Origin: Eupeodes corollae
Lineage: Eukaryota > Arthropoda > Insecta > Diptera > Syrphidae
Reading direction: 5' to 3'
Assembly (NCBI RefSeq): GCF_945859685.1
Contig: NC_079148.1
Span: forward strand, 23,013,946-23,077,945
Length of the DNA stretch: 64,000 nucleotides
Positions within the stretch are counted from its first letter, which is position 1. Each line of letters begins with the position of its first letter. Below are positions 1-10,018 of the stretch, in pieces. The notes beneath the pieces are model-generated. The model was not told the origin of the DNA. It was given only the letters and a program-made list of their open reading frames with translations, and searched no databases. The translations under genes were made by a program, and so were the position numbers.

Positions 1-89
1 CAACTCGGCCAATCTGACAATTTGATCGCCCACGATTAAATTAAACAAACAAGTCTTAAGTTATAATCATGAGATGGTAGGTGTCGCCC

Positions 90-3000
90 TTAATCAACCG
101 AACCTTCAGAGTCTCGATTCTTCCAAAGTCGAATATTTCGAGACTCGACAATGCCATCATATGGCAGCTGTGTGATTTGACAACCTTCGATATCGCGTAT
201 TACGTATCTATCATTAGGTAGAATTTTGTAAACAACGTATGGGCCTCTGAACTTTGGAACCAATTTCTTATTTACACCGGTTGTTGTATCTACATTTTTT
301 ATTACTACATAATCACCCTCATCGTATATACGTGCCGGGTTATTATGCTCATTAAAATATTTAATATTATATTCCTGAATCTTAGTGATTGCTTCTGAAG
401 CCTTTTCTCTTGACAATTCAAGATTTCTTTCCAGTTGACTTAATTGTTTATCATCAAGAAATTCTGTTAATTTGTCGATTACTACTCCCCTTTGGTTAAT
501 ACCAAATAACAATTGACTTGGTGTATTTTGAATAGCGCGATGTATAGTGTTATTTAGTCCGAATTCTATTTGTGTTAAAGTAACAACCCAATCTGAGTGC
601 TCGATTGGTTCCGAAAGCTTAGCAAGCATGCCAGTTAATACCCTATTGACTCGCTCTACTTGACCATTGGCCTGTGGCGAATGAACTGCCACCTTAACAT
701 GATCTATATTCTGGTCTATAACAAATGAACTAAACTCTAGTGATGTAAAGCAGGTTCCCCTATCAGTAATTACTCTTGATGGCCTACTGTAATACTCAAA
801 ATATTTTCTTAGTGCTGCACATACTTCTTTTGAGCTTGTAGATACAACTGGGTATAATTTAGTGAACTTTGTAAATGCATCTATTACCACTAATATATGT
901 TTTCTCTTTGACTTTATTGAAGGGAGAGGACCAAGATGATCCAAGTGTATTGTATGGAATGGAATGGGCTCCTTAGGAATATTGAACAAATTGCGTATAT
1001 TAGATCGAACTGGTGCTGAGTGCATTATGCAACGGATACAATTTTTAATGTATTTTTCAACTTTTTCCTGAACATTCGGAAACCAATAGTGACGGCCAAT
1101 TTGATCAGAGCTTTTTGTTACACCTAAATGCCCAATTTTCTCATGGATCATTCTTATAACATTAGTTTCCATTTCAGATGGGACATAGAATCGAAGTTTA
1201 CCATTTTTATTTTTTTTGAAGACAATACCATCCTGAACTAAAAACGAATTATTATCTTTTAAATATAGTTTGTTTTTCATTTCCAAAATCTTTACATCTC
1301 GATTTTGGGCTGCTCTGAGTTGGAAATCAACATCCTCAGAGTCAATAACGGATATAACATTACATCTGCTTAAGGCATCAACATGATTCATATTGGCACC
1401 ACTACGATGTTTGACCTTATAATCATAATCCTCCAGCTCTAAGGCCCATCGAGCAATTCTATGATTAACATTCTTTTTGTTCAGTGTCATTGTTAAAGAA
1501 CTGCAATCAGTTACGATTGTAAAAGGAATACCTTGCAAATAAACACGGAACCGACGTAAAGCTGAAATTATGGCTAAAGTTTCCAATTCAAAACTATGGT
1601 ATTTGGCCTCTTGATCAGTGGTGCTTTTAGAGAAGAATGCTACCGGATGTAATTTATCATCTTCTTGTCGTTGGAGTAGAACTGCACCATACCCTAATGA
1701 ACTTGCATCGCAATGCAGTTCTGTTTCTTTCCTTGGACTATAGATTGCCAATACAGGTGGAGATGTTAACCGTTCCTTTAAAGTCTGAAAAACATCTTCG
1801 CATTCGGAAGTAAATCTAAAAGGAGTTTCAGCTTTTAATAAATTATAAAGAGGTCTTGCTATTCTTGAAAAGGATTCGACAAACCTGCGAAAGTATGAAC
1901 AAAGTCCTAAAAATGAATGCAATTTCTTTCTGTCTTTAGGCACAGGATATTGAGCAATCGCTCGAATATGGGAATCACTAGGTTGGATGCCATGTTCCGT
2001 TACTTTAAACCCTAAGTAATCAAGTTTCGAATATGCAAAGCGACATTTTGACAAGTTGAGCTCCAACCCATTCTTCGCTACACAACATAAAATTTTAGTA
2101 AGTATCTCAAAATGTTCAGTAATAGTTTTACTAGCAATTAATATATCATCTAGGTAGACAACTATATCTCCTCTGTCTATAAATTCACGAAAAATTTGAA
2201 TTATGAATCTCTGAAAAACACTGGGCGCATTCTTAAGGCCGAAAGGCATTTTAAGAAATTCCCATTGACCGTTCGGGGTTACGAAAGATGTTAATTGTGT
2301 TGAATCTGCTGCTACCTTTACCTGGTAAAACCCACTCTTAAGGTCTAATAAGGTCATAACCTTCTTCCCCTCCAGGTATTCAATGCAATCGTCTATCAAT
2401 GGTATTGGATGAGGATCTCTTACTGTACGTTTGTTCAATGCTCGATAGTCTATACACATTCTGGTTTCACCAGATTTTTTCTTAACTAAAACTATTGGTG
2501 CAGCATACGGAGAACTACTTGGCTGAATAATTCGTTTTTCCAATAGGTCTTTTATTATTTCACTCACAGTACCTTTTTCTGAGACTGATAGCCTTCGCGG
2601 AGCAAAACAAACAGGAATATCAGATGTAAGTCTAATGTGCATCTCAAAATCCTTTGGTGAAACCATAGTTTTATCAAAATTCAAATAATTTTGAGATACT
2701 ATATTTTTAATAGTTTTTGAAATGTCTAAACTAAGATTTGAATCAATATCTATATAATCTTTTCTATCCCATATAATCTCAAAAGCATGGCAGCCAAATA
2801 AATCACTATCTACCTCAACATTATTGTATTCTCTCTTCACATCAAGATCGTCTTTAAGCTTAATCCGATCATGATCAAATGTATTCAACTTGTCTTTGAA
2901 GCAATCACTAAGTTCTTTAGGTTGTATCTTTAATTCACCGGCTAATACGCTGCTCCCAAAAACATCATTTATGTTGTTCTTATAATGACTACACTCTGAA

Positions 3001-4613
3001 GGTTCGGTTTTTTCATCAGAATAAGTGCACATATACAATTGGTTAGAAAGAAAAACTTTATTCGAACAAATTTCATTTTGACACTGCTCAGAAGTTATAT
3101 TAACTTTATTACAGTTCATGTTAAGTTTTATATTAAAGATTTCAAGGAGATCACGACCAATAAGTAAAGGTATAGGAGTTACTTCATCTGGAATAACCAT
3201 AAGGGAAACAAGATTTAAATTATCTTTTATATTAATATAACAATTAATCGTACCGTACGTAAAGAGTTTAATGTTTCCTAATCCTTTAAATCTTGAATAC
3301 GTTAATGATTCTTGAACGTTAATTTCTTCAGGCAGAACAGACTTTCGTATGAAACTAATCGGACTACCGGTATCCAAAAGAGAACAACAATCGATAAATT
3401 TTGTGCACTTATTCTTATTTGTCATAAAGGCGACACTCACCATCTGAACAGCATCCAAACTCTGAGTCAGCTCCTTGGTGTCATCATGTAGGGCATCCCG
3501 GTTCACGGCTCCAACTCTGGTCTTCACAATATAAGGGCAGTTTTTGTAAGTGTGCCCCTCGTCAGCACATTTGAAACAGGATCCAGCTGGTCGTTGCTCC
3601 TTTGGACATTTTGCTGCGATGTGCCCATACTTTGAGCAATTAAAACATCTCTTGGACTGCTCGTTGTTTGATGCTGAAGTTGAGGGAACCATATTTCCTC
3701 CAGAAGTTGTTGCCCTAGCAACCATAGTCCTCGGAACTCTTCTTTTTTCGTATCGTGGCAAGAGGTTTTTGAGCTCTACTATAGTTTTGGCGGCAAAAAG
3801 AATAGAGACATTTGCTGGTGAATCCCTCAAACCATCGATAATGAATTCGATCAACTCTGCCTCATCGATTTCAGCATGTGACCCAAGTTCTTGCATACAT
3901 ATGACATATCGAAGAAGTGGCTCGCCCTGACGACGTACTCTCTCACTCAGTTGACGATAGACCTGCTGTCTGCTCATCTTATGGTCGAATTCTTTGATAA
4001 GTATTTGCTTCAAAGAATCCCAGTTGTCAACGTAGACCGTGCGTAACAGCATTTTCGCAGTTCCCTGCATGAGACGGCGTGCAGACAAGTACTTGCATCG
4101 GTCATCGCATCCCAGCGAGTCGGTCACATCTTCGTAGTCAACTATCCATTTAGTGATGCTGTATGGATCGTCACCGTTGAATGCAGGAACAGCATTTTCG
4201 ATGTCTGAGAAGTCCACTGCACGCCATGGTGCAACCGAAGATGTTGTGGGCGCTTCCATCTGGTCCAATTCTTTCCTTAGCTCAAGGATTTTTTTCCGAC
4301 GCTCAAGTCTGGCCAGCTCTTGTTCTTCTTCCAAGTCTTGGACATCAGAAGCTGTATTACTGTGCCTGTTATCAGAAGCGGCCAGTGTTTCGGAAGTATT
4401 CTCTCCATTCGGAGATGCAGAAGGTGGAGTTTCCTCGGTTAGCTCAGCAGAAGGTGGAGTTTTCTCAGTTAACTCACCAGAAGGTTGTTGGGGTGCCACT
4501 GTAACTGTACTTTCATACAATGCCCGAAGTTGAGCTAGAGAAGCCGTGTCTGGCACATCTACTCCAGCGCTCTGAAGTGCTTCAACCAATTGTGCTTTGT
4601 TGAGTTTTGTCAT
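90..4613 (-). CDS. Gag-Pol polyprotein of Ty3/gypsy copy 1
   Basis: Intact 1507-codon frame. I start it at the first ATG (4613); the frame is open 13 codons further upstream but without ATG. Domains in order: Gag with an acidic/coiled N-terminal part; two CCHC knuckles near residues 323-358 (C-F-N-C...G-H-I...C and C-F-K-C...G-H...C); aspartic protease with LLDTGSPISF near 411; reverse transcriptase with YLDD near 819; RNase H starting at CDASSLGYG near 967; integrase with an HHCC zinc module from about 1157, then a D,D,E core (VITDRGT, then QANGQVERVNR). Gag and Pol share one frame with no frameshift. No chromodomain was recognised. The style of RT and RNase H suggests the mdg3/blastopia side of Ty3/gypsy, which is a judgement, not a tree. 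Confidence 0.95.
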   Translation of the reverse strand: MTKLNKAQLVEALQSAGVDVPDTASLAQLRALYESTVTVAPQQPSGELTEKTPPSAELTEETPPSASPNGENTSETLAASDNRHSNTASDVQDLEEEQELARLERRKKILELRKELDQMEAPTTSSVAPWRAVDFSDIENAVPAFNGDDPYSITKWIVDYEDVTDSLGCDDRCKYLSARRLMQGTAKMLLRTVYVDNWDSLKQILIKEFDHKMSRQQVYRQLSERVRRQGEPLLRYVICMQELGSHAEIDEAELIEFIIDGLRDSPANVSILFAAKTIVELKNLLPRYEKRRVPRTMVARATTSGGNMVPSTSASNNEQSKRCFNCSKYGHIAAKCPKEQRPAGSCFKCADEGHTYKNCPYIVKTRVGAVNRDALHDDTKELTQSLDAVQMVSVAFMTNKNKCTKFIDCCSLLDTGSPISFIRKSVLPEEINVQESLTYSRFKGLGNIKLFTYGTINCYINIKDNLNLVSLMVIPDEVTPIPLLIGRDLLEIFNIKLNMNCNKVNITSEQCQNEICSNKVFLSNQLYMCTYSDEKTEPSECSHYKNNINDVFGSSVLAGELKIQPKELSDCFKDKLNTFDHDRIKLKDDLDVKREYNNVEVDSDLFGCHAFEIIWDRKDYIDIDSNLSLDISKTIKNIVSQNYLNFDKTMVSPKDFEMHIRLTSDIPVCFAPRRLSVSEKGTVSEIIKDLLEKRIIQPSSSPYAAPIVLVKKKSGETRMCIDYRALNKRTVRDPHPIPLIDDCIEYLEGKKVMTLLDLKSGFYQVKVAADSTQLTSFVTPNGQWEFLKMPFGLKNAPSVFQRFIIQIFREFIDRGDIVVYLDDILIASKTITEHFEILTKILCCVAKNGLELNLSKCRFAYSKLDYLGFKVTEHGIQPSDSHIRAIAQYPVPKDRKKLHSFLGLCSYFRRFVESFSRIARPLYNLLKAETPFRFTSECEDVFQTLKERLTSPPVLAIYSPRKETELHCDASSLGYGAVLLQRQEDDKLHPVAFFSKSTTDQEAKYHSFELETLAIISALRRFRVYLQGIPFTIVTDCSSLTMTLNKKNVNHRIARWALELEDYDYKVKHRSGANMNHVDALSRCNVISVIDSEDVDFQLRAAQNRDVKILEMKNKLYLKDNNSFLVQDGIVFKKNKNGKLRFYVPSEMETNVIRMIHEKIGHLGVTKSSDQIGRHYWFPNVQEKVEKYIKNCIRCIMHSAPVRSNIRNLFNIPKEPIPFHTIHLDHLGPLPSIKSKRKHILVVIDAFTKFTKLYPVVSTSSKEVCAALRKYFEYYSRPSRVITDRGTCFTSLEFSSFVIDQNIDHVKVAVHSPQANGQVERVNRVLTGMLAKLSEPIEHSDWVVTLTQIEFGLNNTIHRAIQNTPSQLLFGINQRGVVIDKLTEFLDDKQLSQLERNLELSREKASEAITKIQEYNIKYFNEHNNPARIYDEGDYVVIKNVDTTTGVNKKLVPKFRGPYVVYKILPNDRYVIRDIEGCQITQLPYDGIVESRNIRLWKNRDSEGSVD

Positions 4614-4693
4614 AGCTGGCTTTAAATCCGCAAAAAGAGGTAATATACACAATAATTTAGTTTTCTTTTGGTGTATTACCCCACATCTGACGT

Positions 4694-4960
4694 TGTGGTG
4701 TATAATTTCTTTATTAAAATATAACTCTTATTTAAAGACTACAAATCTAATTCGACTCGCTTGGGCGCGTCCGTTGAATAGAATAGCCGTTAGAATACAA
4801 ATTTTTATGAGAGCGAGCCAAACAACCTTTTGTCTCGCTTCTATGTCTCAGGTTTCAGAGTTTCGCGCTCAGCGTGCGACATCTAGCTACGAAACTCTGA
4901 AACCTAAACATAAGGGGAATTACACATTATTAATGATAGTTGCCTTAATTTTATACTACA
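4694..4960 (-). repeat. 5' LTR of Ty3/gypsy copy 1
   Basis: 267 bp with TG...CA ends when read on the minus strand. It matches the LTRs of copy 2 except for three visible substitutions, near 4702, 4762 and 4785. It contains the same 15-bp inverted repeat that can fold into a hairpin. Confidence 0.9.
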
Positions 4961-5060
4961 GAACCAAAATTCTTGTCAGTTGTTTAAGGGTTAATAATCA
5001 TTTTTTTATTACTATGCCTTATACGTACCGAGCCGCTAGTTTTTTTTATAAAGTTTAATG
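4961..5060. other. 100-bp host spacer between the two head-to-head retrotransposons
   Basis: Not palindromic and not related to either LTR. It ends in AATG (5057-5060), which is repeated after the right end of copy 2 (10286-10289) as its target-site duplication. No gene signal was seen. Confidence 0.8.
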
Positions 5061-5327
5061 TGTAGTATAAAATTAAGGCAACTATCATTAATAATGTGTA
5101 ATTCCCCTTATGTTTAGGTTTCAGAGTTTCGTAGCTAGATGTCGCACGCTGAGCGCGAAACTCTGAAACCTGAGACATAGAAGCGAGACAAAAGGTTGTT
5201 TGGCTCGCTCTCATAAAAATTTGTATTCTAACGTCTATTCTATTCAACGGACGCGCCCAAGCCAGTCGAATTAGATTTGTAGTCTTTAAATAAGAGTTAT
5301 ATTTTAATAAAGAAATTATATACCACA
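5061..5327 (+). repeat. 5' LTR of Ty3/gypsy copy 2
   Basis: 267 bp. It contains an inverted repeat, 5117-5131 pairing with 5156-5170 (15 of 15 bp, 24-nt loop), and an AATAAA near its end (ttttaataaag), plausible for LTR polyadenylation. Confidence 0.93.
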
Positions 5328-5345
5328 ACGTCAGATGTGGGGTAA
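5328..5345 (+). other. Probable primer-binding site
   Basis: Directly after the 5' LTR the sequence reads acgtcagatgtggggtaa. The GTCAGATGTGGG part resembles the complement of the 3' arm of an insect tRNA-Leu with one mismatch, but lacks the usual leading TGG. The tRNA assignment is from memory and tentative. Confidence 0.4.
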
Positions 5346-5407
5346 TACACCAAAAGAAAACTAAATTATTGTGTATATTACCTCTTTTTGCGGATTTAAA
5401 GCCAGCT

Positions 5408-8400
5408 ATGACAAAACTCAACAAAGCACAATTGGTTGAAGCACTTCAGAGCGCTGGAGTAGATGTGCCAGACACGGCTTCTCTAGCTCAACTTCGGGCA
5501 TTGTATGAAAGTACAGTTACAGTGGCACCCCAACAACCTTCTGGTGAGTTAACTGAGAAAACTCCACCTTCTGCTGAGCTAACCGAGGAAACTCCACCTT
5601 CTGCATCTCCGAATGGAGAGAATACTTCCGAAACACTGGCCGCTTCTGATAACAGGCACAGTAATACAGCTTCTGATGTCCAAGACTTGGAAGAAGAACA
5701 AGAGCTGGCCAGACTTGAGCGTCGGAAAAAAATCCTTGAGCTAAGGAAAGAATTGGACCAGATGGAAGCGCCCACAACATCTTCGGTTGCACCATGGCGT
5801 GCAGTGGACTTCTCAGACATCGAAAATGCTGTTCCTGCATTCAACGGTGACGATCCATACAGCATCACTAAATGGATAGTTGACTACGAAGATGTGACCG
5901 ACTCGCTGGGATGCGATGACCGATGCAAGTACTTGTCTGCACGCCGTCTCATGCAGGGAACTGCGAAAATGCTGTTACGCACGGTCTACGTTGACAACTG
6001 GGATTCTTTGAAGCAAATACTTATCAAAGAATTCGACCATAAGATGAGCAGACAGCAGGTCTATCGTCAACTGAGTGAGAGAGTACGTCGTCAGGGCGAG
6101 CCACTTCTTCGATATGTCATATGTATGCAAGAACTTGGGTCACATGCTGAAATCGATGAGGCAGAGTTGATCGAATTCATTATCGATGGTTTGAGGGATT
6201 CACCAGCAAATGTCTCTATTCTTTTTGCCGCCAAAACTATAGTAGAGCTCAAAAACCTCTTGCCACGATACGAAAAAAGAAGAGTTCCGAGGACTATGGT
6301 TGCTAGGGCAACAACTTCTGGAGGAAATATGGTTCCCTCAACTTCAGCATCAAACAACGAGCAGTCCAAGAGATGTTTTAATTGCTCAAAGTATGGGCAC
6401 ATCGCAGCAAAATGTCCAAAGGAGCAACGACCAGCTGGATCCTGTTTCAAATGTGCTGACGAGGGGCACACTTACAAAAACTGCCCTTATATTGTGAAGA
6501 CCAGAGTTGGAGCCGTGAACCGGGATGCCCTTAATGATGACACCAAGGAGCTGACTCAGAGTTTGGATGCTGTTCAGATGGTGAGTGTCGCCTTTATGAC
6601 AAATAAGAATAAGTGCACAAAATTTATCGATTGTTGTTCTCTTTTGGATACCGGTAGTCCGATTAGTTTCATACGAAAGTCTGTTCTGCCTGAAGAAATT
6701 AACGTTCAAGAATCATTAACGTATTCAAGATTTAAAGGATTAGGAAACATTAAACTCTTTACGTACGGTACGATTAATTGTTATATTAATATAAAAGATA
6801 ATTTAAATCTTGTTTCCCTTATGGTTATTCCAGATGAAGTAACTCCTATACCTTTACTTATTGGTCGTGATCTCCTTGAAATCTTTAATATAAAACTTAA
6901 CATGAACTGTAATAAAGTTAATATAACTTCTGAGCAGTGTCAAAATGAAATTTGTTCGAATAAAGTTTTTCTTTCTAACCAATTGTATATGTGCACTTAT
7001 TCTGATGAAAAAACCGAACCTTCAGAGTGTAGTCATTATAAGAACAACATAAATGATGTTTTTGGGAGCAGCGTATTAGCCGGTGAATTAAAGATACAAC
7101 CTAAAGAACTTAGTGATTGCTTCAAAGACAAGTTGAATACATTTGATCATGATCGGATTAAGCTTAAAGACGATCTTGATGTGAAGAGAGAATACAATAA
7201 TGTTGAGGTAGATAGTGATTTATTTGGCTGCCATGCTTTTGAGATTATATGGGATAGAAAAGATTATATAGATATTGATTCAAATCTTAGTTTAGACATT
7301 TCAAAAACTATTAAAAATATAGTATCTCAAAATTATTTGAATTTTGATAAAACTATGGTTTCACCAAAGGATTTTGAGATGCACATTAGACTTACATCTG
7401 ATATTCCTGTTTGTTTTGCTCCGCGAAGGCTATCAGTCTCAGAAAAAGGTACTGTGAGTGAAATAATAAAAGACCTATTGGAAAAACGAATTATTCAGCC
7501 AAGTAGTTCTCCGTATGCTGCACCAATAGTTTTAGTTAAGAAAAAATCTGGTGAAACCAGAATGTGTATAGACTATCGAGCATTGAACAAACGTACAGTA
7601 AGAGATCCTCATCCAATACCATTGATAGACGATTGCATTGAATACCTGGAGGGGAAGAAGGTTATGACCTTATTAGACCTTAAGAGTGGGTTTTACCAGG
7701 TAAAGGTAGCAGCAGATTCAACACAATTAACATCTTTCGTAACCCCGAACGGTCAATGGGAATTTCTTAAAATGCCTTTCGGCCTTAAGAATGCGCCCAG
7801 TGTTTTTCAGAGATTCATAATTCAAATTTTTCGTGAATTTATAGACAGAGGAGATATAGTTGTCTACCTAGATGATATATTAATTGCTAGTAAAACTATT
7901 ACTGAACATTTTGAGATACTTACTAAAATTTTATGTTGTGTAGCGAAGAATGGGTTGGAGCTCAACTTGTCAAAATGTCGCTTTGCATATTCGAAACTTG
8001 ATTACTTAGGGTTTAAAGTAACGGAACATGGCATCCAACCTAGTGATTCCCATATTCGAGCGATTGCTCAATATCCTGTGCCTAAAGACAGAAAGAAATT
8101 GCATTCATTTTTAGGACTTTGTTCATACTTTCGCAGGTTTGTCGAATCCTTTTCAAGAATAGCAAGACCTCTTTATAATTTATTAAAAGCTGAAACTCCT
8201 TTTAGATTTACTTCCGAATGCGAAGATGTTTTTCAGACTTTAAAGGAACGGTTAACATCTCCACCTGTATTGGCAATCTATAGTCCAAGGAAAGAAACAG
8301 AACTGCATTGCGATGCAAGTTCATTAGGGTATGGTGCAGTTCTACTCCAACGACAAGAAGATGATAAATTACATCCGGTAGCATTCTTCTCTAAAAGCAC

Positions 8401-9931
8401 CACTGATCAAGAGGCCAAATACCATAGTTTTGAATTGGAAACTTTAGCCATAATTTCAGCTTTACGTCGGTTCCGTGTTTATTTGCAAGGTATTCCTTTT
8501 ACAATCGTAACTGATTGCAGTTCTTTAACAATGACACTGAACAAAAAGAATGTTAATCATAGAATTGCTCGATGGGCCTTAGAGCTGGAGGATTATGATT
8601 ATAAGGTCAAACATCGTAGTGGTGCCAATATGAATCATGTTGATGCCTTAAGCAGATGTAATGTTATATCCGTTATTGACTCTGAGGATGTTGATTTCCA
8701 ACTCAGAGCAGCCCAAAATCGAGATGTAAAGATTTTGGAAATGAAAAACAAACTATATTTAAAAGATAATAATTCGTTTTTAGTTCAGGATGGTATTGTC
8801 TTCAAAAAAAATAAAAATGGTAAACTTCGATTCTATGTCCCATCTGAAATGGAAACTAATGTTATAAGAATGATCCATGAGAAAATTGGGCATTTAGGTG
8901 TAACAAAAAGCTCTGATCAAATTGGCCGTCACTATTGGTTTCCGAATGTTCAGGAAAAAGTTGAAAAATACATTAAAAATTGTATCCGTTGCATAATGCA
9001 CTCAGCACCAGTTCGATCTAATATACGCAATTTGTTCAATATTCCTAAGGAGCCCATTCCATTCCATACAATACACTTGGATCATCTTGGTCCTCTCCCT
9101 TCAATAAAGTCAAAGAGAAAACATATATTAGTGGTAATAGATGCATTTACAAAGTTCACTAAATTATACCCAGTTGTATCTACAAGCTCAAAAGAAGTAT
9201 GTGCAGCACTAAGAAAATATTTTGAGTATTACAGTAGGCCATCAAGAGTAATTACTGATAGGGGAACCTGCTTTACATCACTAGAGTTTAGTTCATTTGT
9301 TATAGACCAGAATATAGATCATGTTAAGGTGGCAGTTCATTCGCCACAGGCCAATGGTCAAGTAGAGCGAGTCAATAGGGTATTAACTGGCATGCTTGCT
9401 AAGCTTTCGGAACCAATCGAGCACTCAGATTGGGTTGTTACTTTAACACAAATAGAATTCGGACTAAATAACACTATACATCGCGCTATTCAAAATACAC
9501 CAAGTCAATTGTTATTTGGTATTAACCAAAGGGGAGTAGTAATCGACAAATTAACAGAATTTCTTGATGATAAACAATTAAGTCAACTGGAAAGAAATCT
9601 TGAATTGTCAAGAGAAAAGGCTTCAGAAGCAATCACTAAGATTCAGGAATATAATATTAAATATTTTAATGAGCATAATAACCCGGCACGTATATACGAT
9701 GAGGGTGATTATGTAGTAATAAAAAATGTAGATACAACAACCGGTGTAAATAAGAAATTGGTTCCAAAGTTCAGAGGCCCATACGTTGTTTACAAAATTC
9801 TACCTAATGATAGATACGTAATACGCGATATCGAAGGTTGTCAAATCACACAGCTGCCATATGATGGCATTGTCGAGTCTCGAAATATTCGACTTTGGAA
9901 GAATCGAGACTCTGAAGGTTCGGTTGATTAA
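5408..9931 (+). CDS. Gag-Pol polyprotein of Ty3/gypsy copy 2
   Basis: Intact 1507-codon frame from the first ATG to TAA, with the same domain order as copy 1: Gag, two CCHC knuckles, protease (DTGS), RT (YLDD), RNase H, integrase (HHCC plus D,D,E). Compared with copy 1 the protein differs at one visible place: Asn instead of His in the stretch after the second knuckle (bases 6533-6536). The product would make virus-like particles, copy the RNA and integrate the cDNA. No envelope gene follows the stop, so it is a retrotransposon rather than an errantivirus. Confidence 0.96.
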   Translation: MTKLNKAQLVEALQSAGVDVPDTASLAQLRALYESTVTVAPQQPSGELTEKTPPSAELTEETPPSASPNGENTSETLAASDNRHSNTASDVQDLEEEQELARLERRKKILELRKELDQMEAPTTSSVAPWRAVDFSDIENAVPAFNGDDPYSITKWIVDYEDVTDSLGCDDRCKYLSARRLMQGTAKMLLRTVYVDNWDSLKQILIKEFDHKMSRQQVYRQLSERVRRQGEPLLRYVICMQELGSHAEIDEAELIEFIIDGLRDSPANVSILFAAKTIVELKNLLPRYEKRRVPRTMVARATTSGGNMVPSTSASNNEQSKRCFNCSKYGHIAAKCPKEQRPAGSCFKCADEGHTYKNCPYIVKTRVGAVNRDALNDDTKELTQSLDAVQMVSVAFMTNKNKCTKFIDCCSLLDTGSPISFIRKSVLPEEINVQESLTYSRFKGLGNIKLFTYGTINCYINIKDNLNLVSLMVIPDEVTPIPLLIGRDLLEIFNIKLNMNCNKVNITSEQCQNEICSNKVFLSNQLYMCTYSDEKTEPSECSHYKNNINDVFGSSVLAGELKIQPKELSDCFKDKLNTFDHDRIKLKDDLDVKREYNNVEVDSDLFGCHAFEIIWDRKDYIDIDSNLSLDISKTIKNIVSQNYLNFDKTMVSPKDFEMHIRLTSDIPVCFAPRRLSVSEKGTVSEIIKDLLEKRIIQPSSSPYAAPIVLVKKKSGETRMCIDYRALNKRTVRDPHPIPLIDDCIEYLEGKKVMTLLDLKSGFYQVKVAADSTQLTSFVTPNGQWEFLKMPFGLKNAPSVFQRFIIQIFREFIDRGDIVVYLDDILIASKTITEHFEILTKILCCVAKNGLELNLSKCRFAYSKLDYLGFKVTEHGIQPSDSHIRAIAQYPVPKDRKKLHSFLGLCSYFRRFVESFSRIARPLYNLLKAETPFRFTSECEDVFQTLKERLTSPPVLAIYSPRKETELHCDASSLGYGAVLLQRQEDDKLHPVAFFSKSTTDQEAKYHSFELETLAIISALRRFRVYLQGIPFTIVTDCSSLTMTLNKKNVNHRIARWALELEDYDYKVKHRSGANMNHVDALSRCNVISVIDSEDVDFQLRAAQNRDVKILEMKNKLYLKDNNSFLVQDGIVFKKNKNGKLRFYVPSEMETNVIRMIHEKIGHLGVTKSSDQIGRHYWFPNVQEKVEKYIKNCIRCIMHSAPVRSNIRNLFNIPKEPIPFHTIHLDHLGPLPSIKSKRKHILVVIDAFTKFTKLYPVVSTSSKEVCAALRKYFEYYSRPSRVITDRGTCFTSLEFSSFVIDQNIDHVKVAVHSPQANGQVERVNRVLTGMLAKLSEPIEHSDWVVTLTQIEFGLNNTIHRAIQNTPSQLLFGINQRGVVIDKLTEFLDDKQLSQLERNLELSREKASEAITKIQEYNIKYFNEHNNPARIYDEGDYVVIKNVDTTTGVNKKLVPKFRGPYVVYKILPNDRYVIRDIEGCQITQLPYDGIVESRNIRLWKNRDSEGSVD

Positions 9932-10018
9932 GGGCGACACCTACCATCTCATGATTATAACTTAAGACTTGTTTGTTTAATTTAATCGTGGGCGATCAAA
10001 TTGTCAGATTGGCCGAGT

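Larger units (their letters stand above)
1..4960 (-). mobile_element. Ty3/gypsy LTR retrotransposon, copy 1 (3' LTR outside window)
   Basis: This copy is read on the minus strand and is nearly identical to the plus copy at 5061-10285. Its 5' LTR is 4694-4960 and its single Gag-Pol frame is 90-4613. The first bases of the window correspond to the last internal bases of the plus copy, just before that copy's 3' LTR, so the matching LTR lies immediately outside the window. I saw no env gene. Only a few bases differ from the other copy: three in the 5' LTRs, and a two-base change that swaps His for Asn after the zinc knuckles. Target-site duplication cannot be checked because the other end is missing. 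Confidence 0.95.

Noticed and set aside
3550..4533. Frames of 107-126 codons opposite Gag in both retrotransposon copies
   Set aside because: They are antisense shadows of the Gag-Pol frame with no domain of their own.
5369..5407. Gag-Pol start 13 codons upstream of the ATG
   Set aside because: That start is TTG. The first ATG at 5408 (and 4613 in copy 1) is the better choice.
4597..5424. Open frames of 146-153 codons across the LTR regions
   Set aside because: They are mirror copies of each other in the two LTRs, use non-ATG starts and run through the LTR hairpin. They are chance frames.
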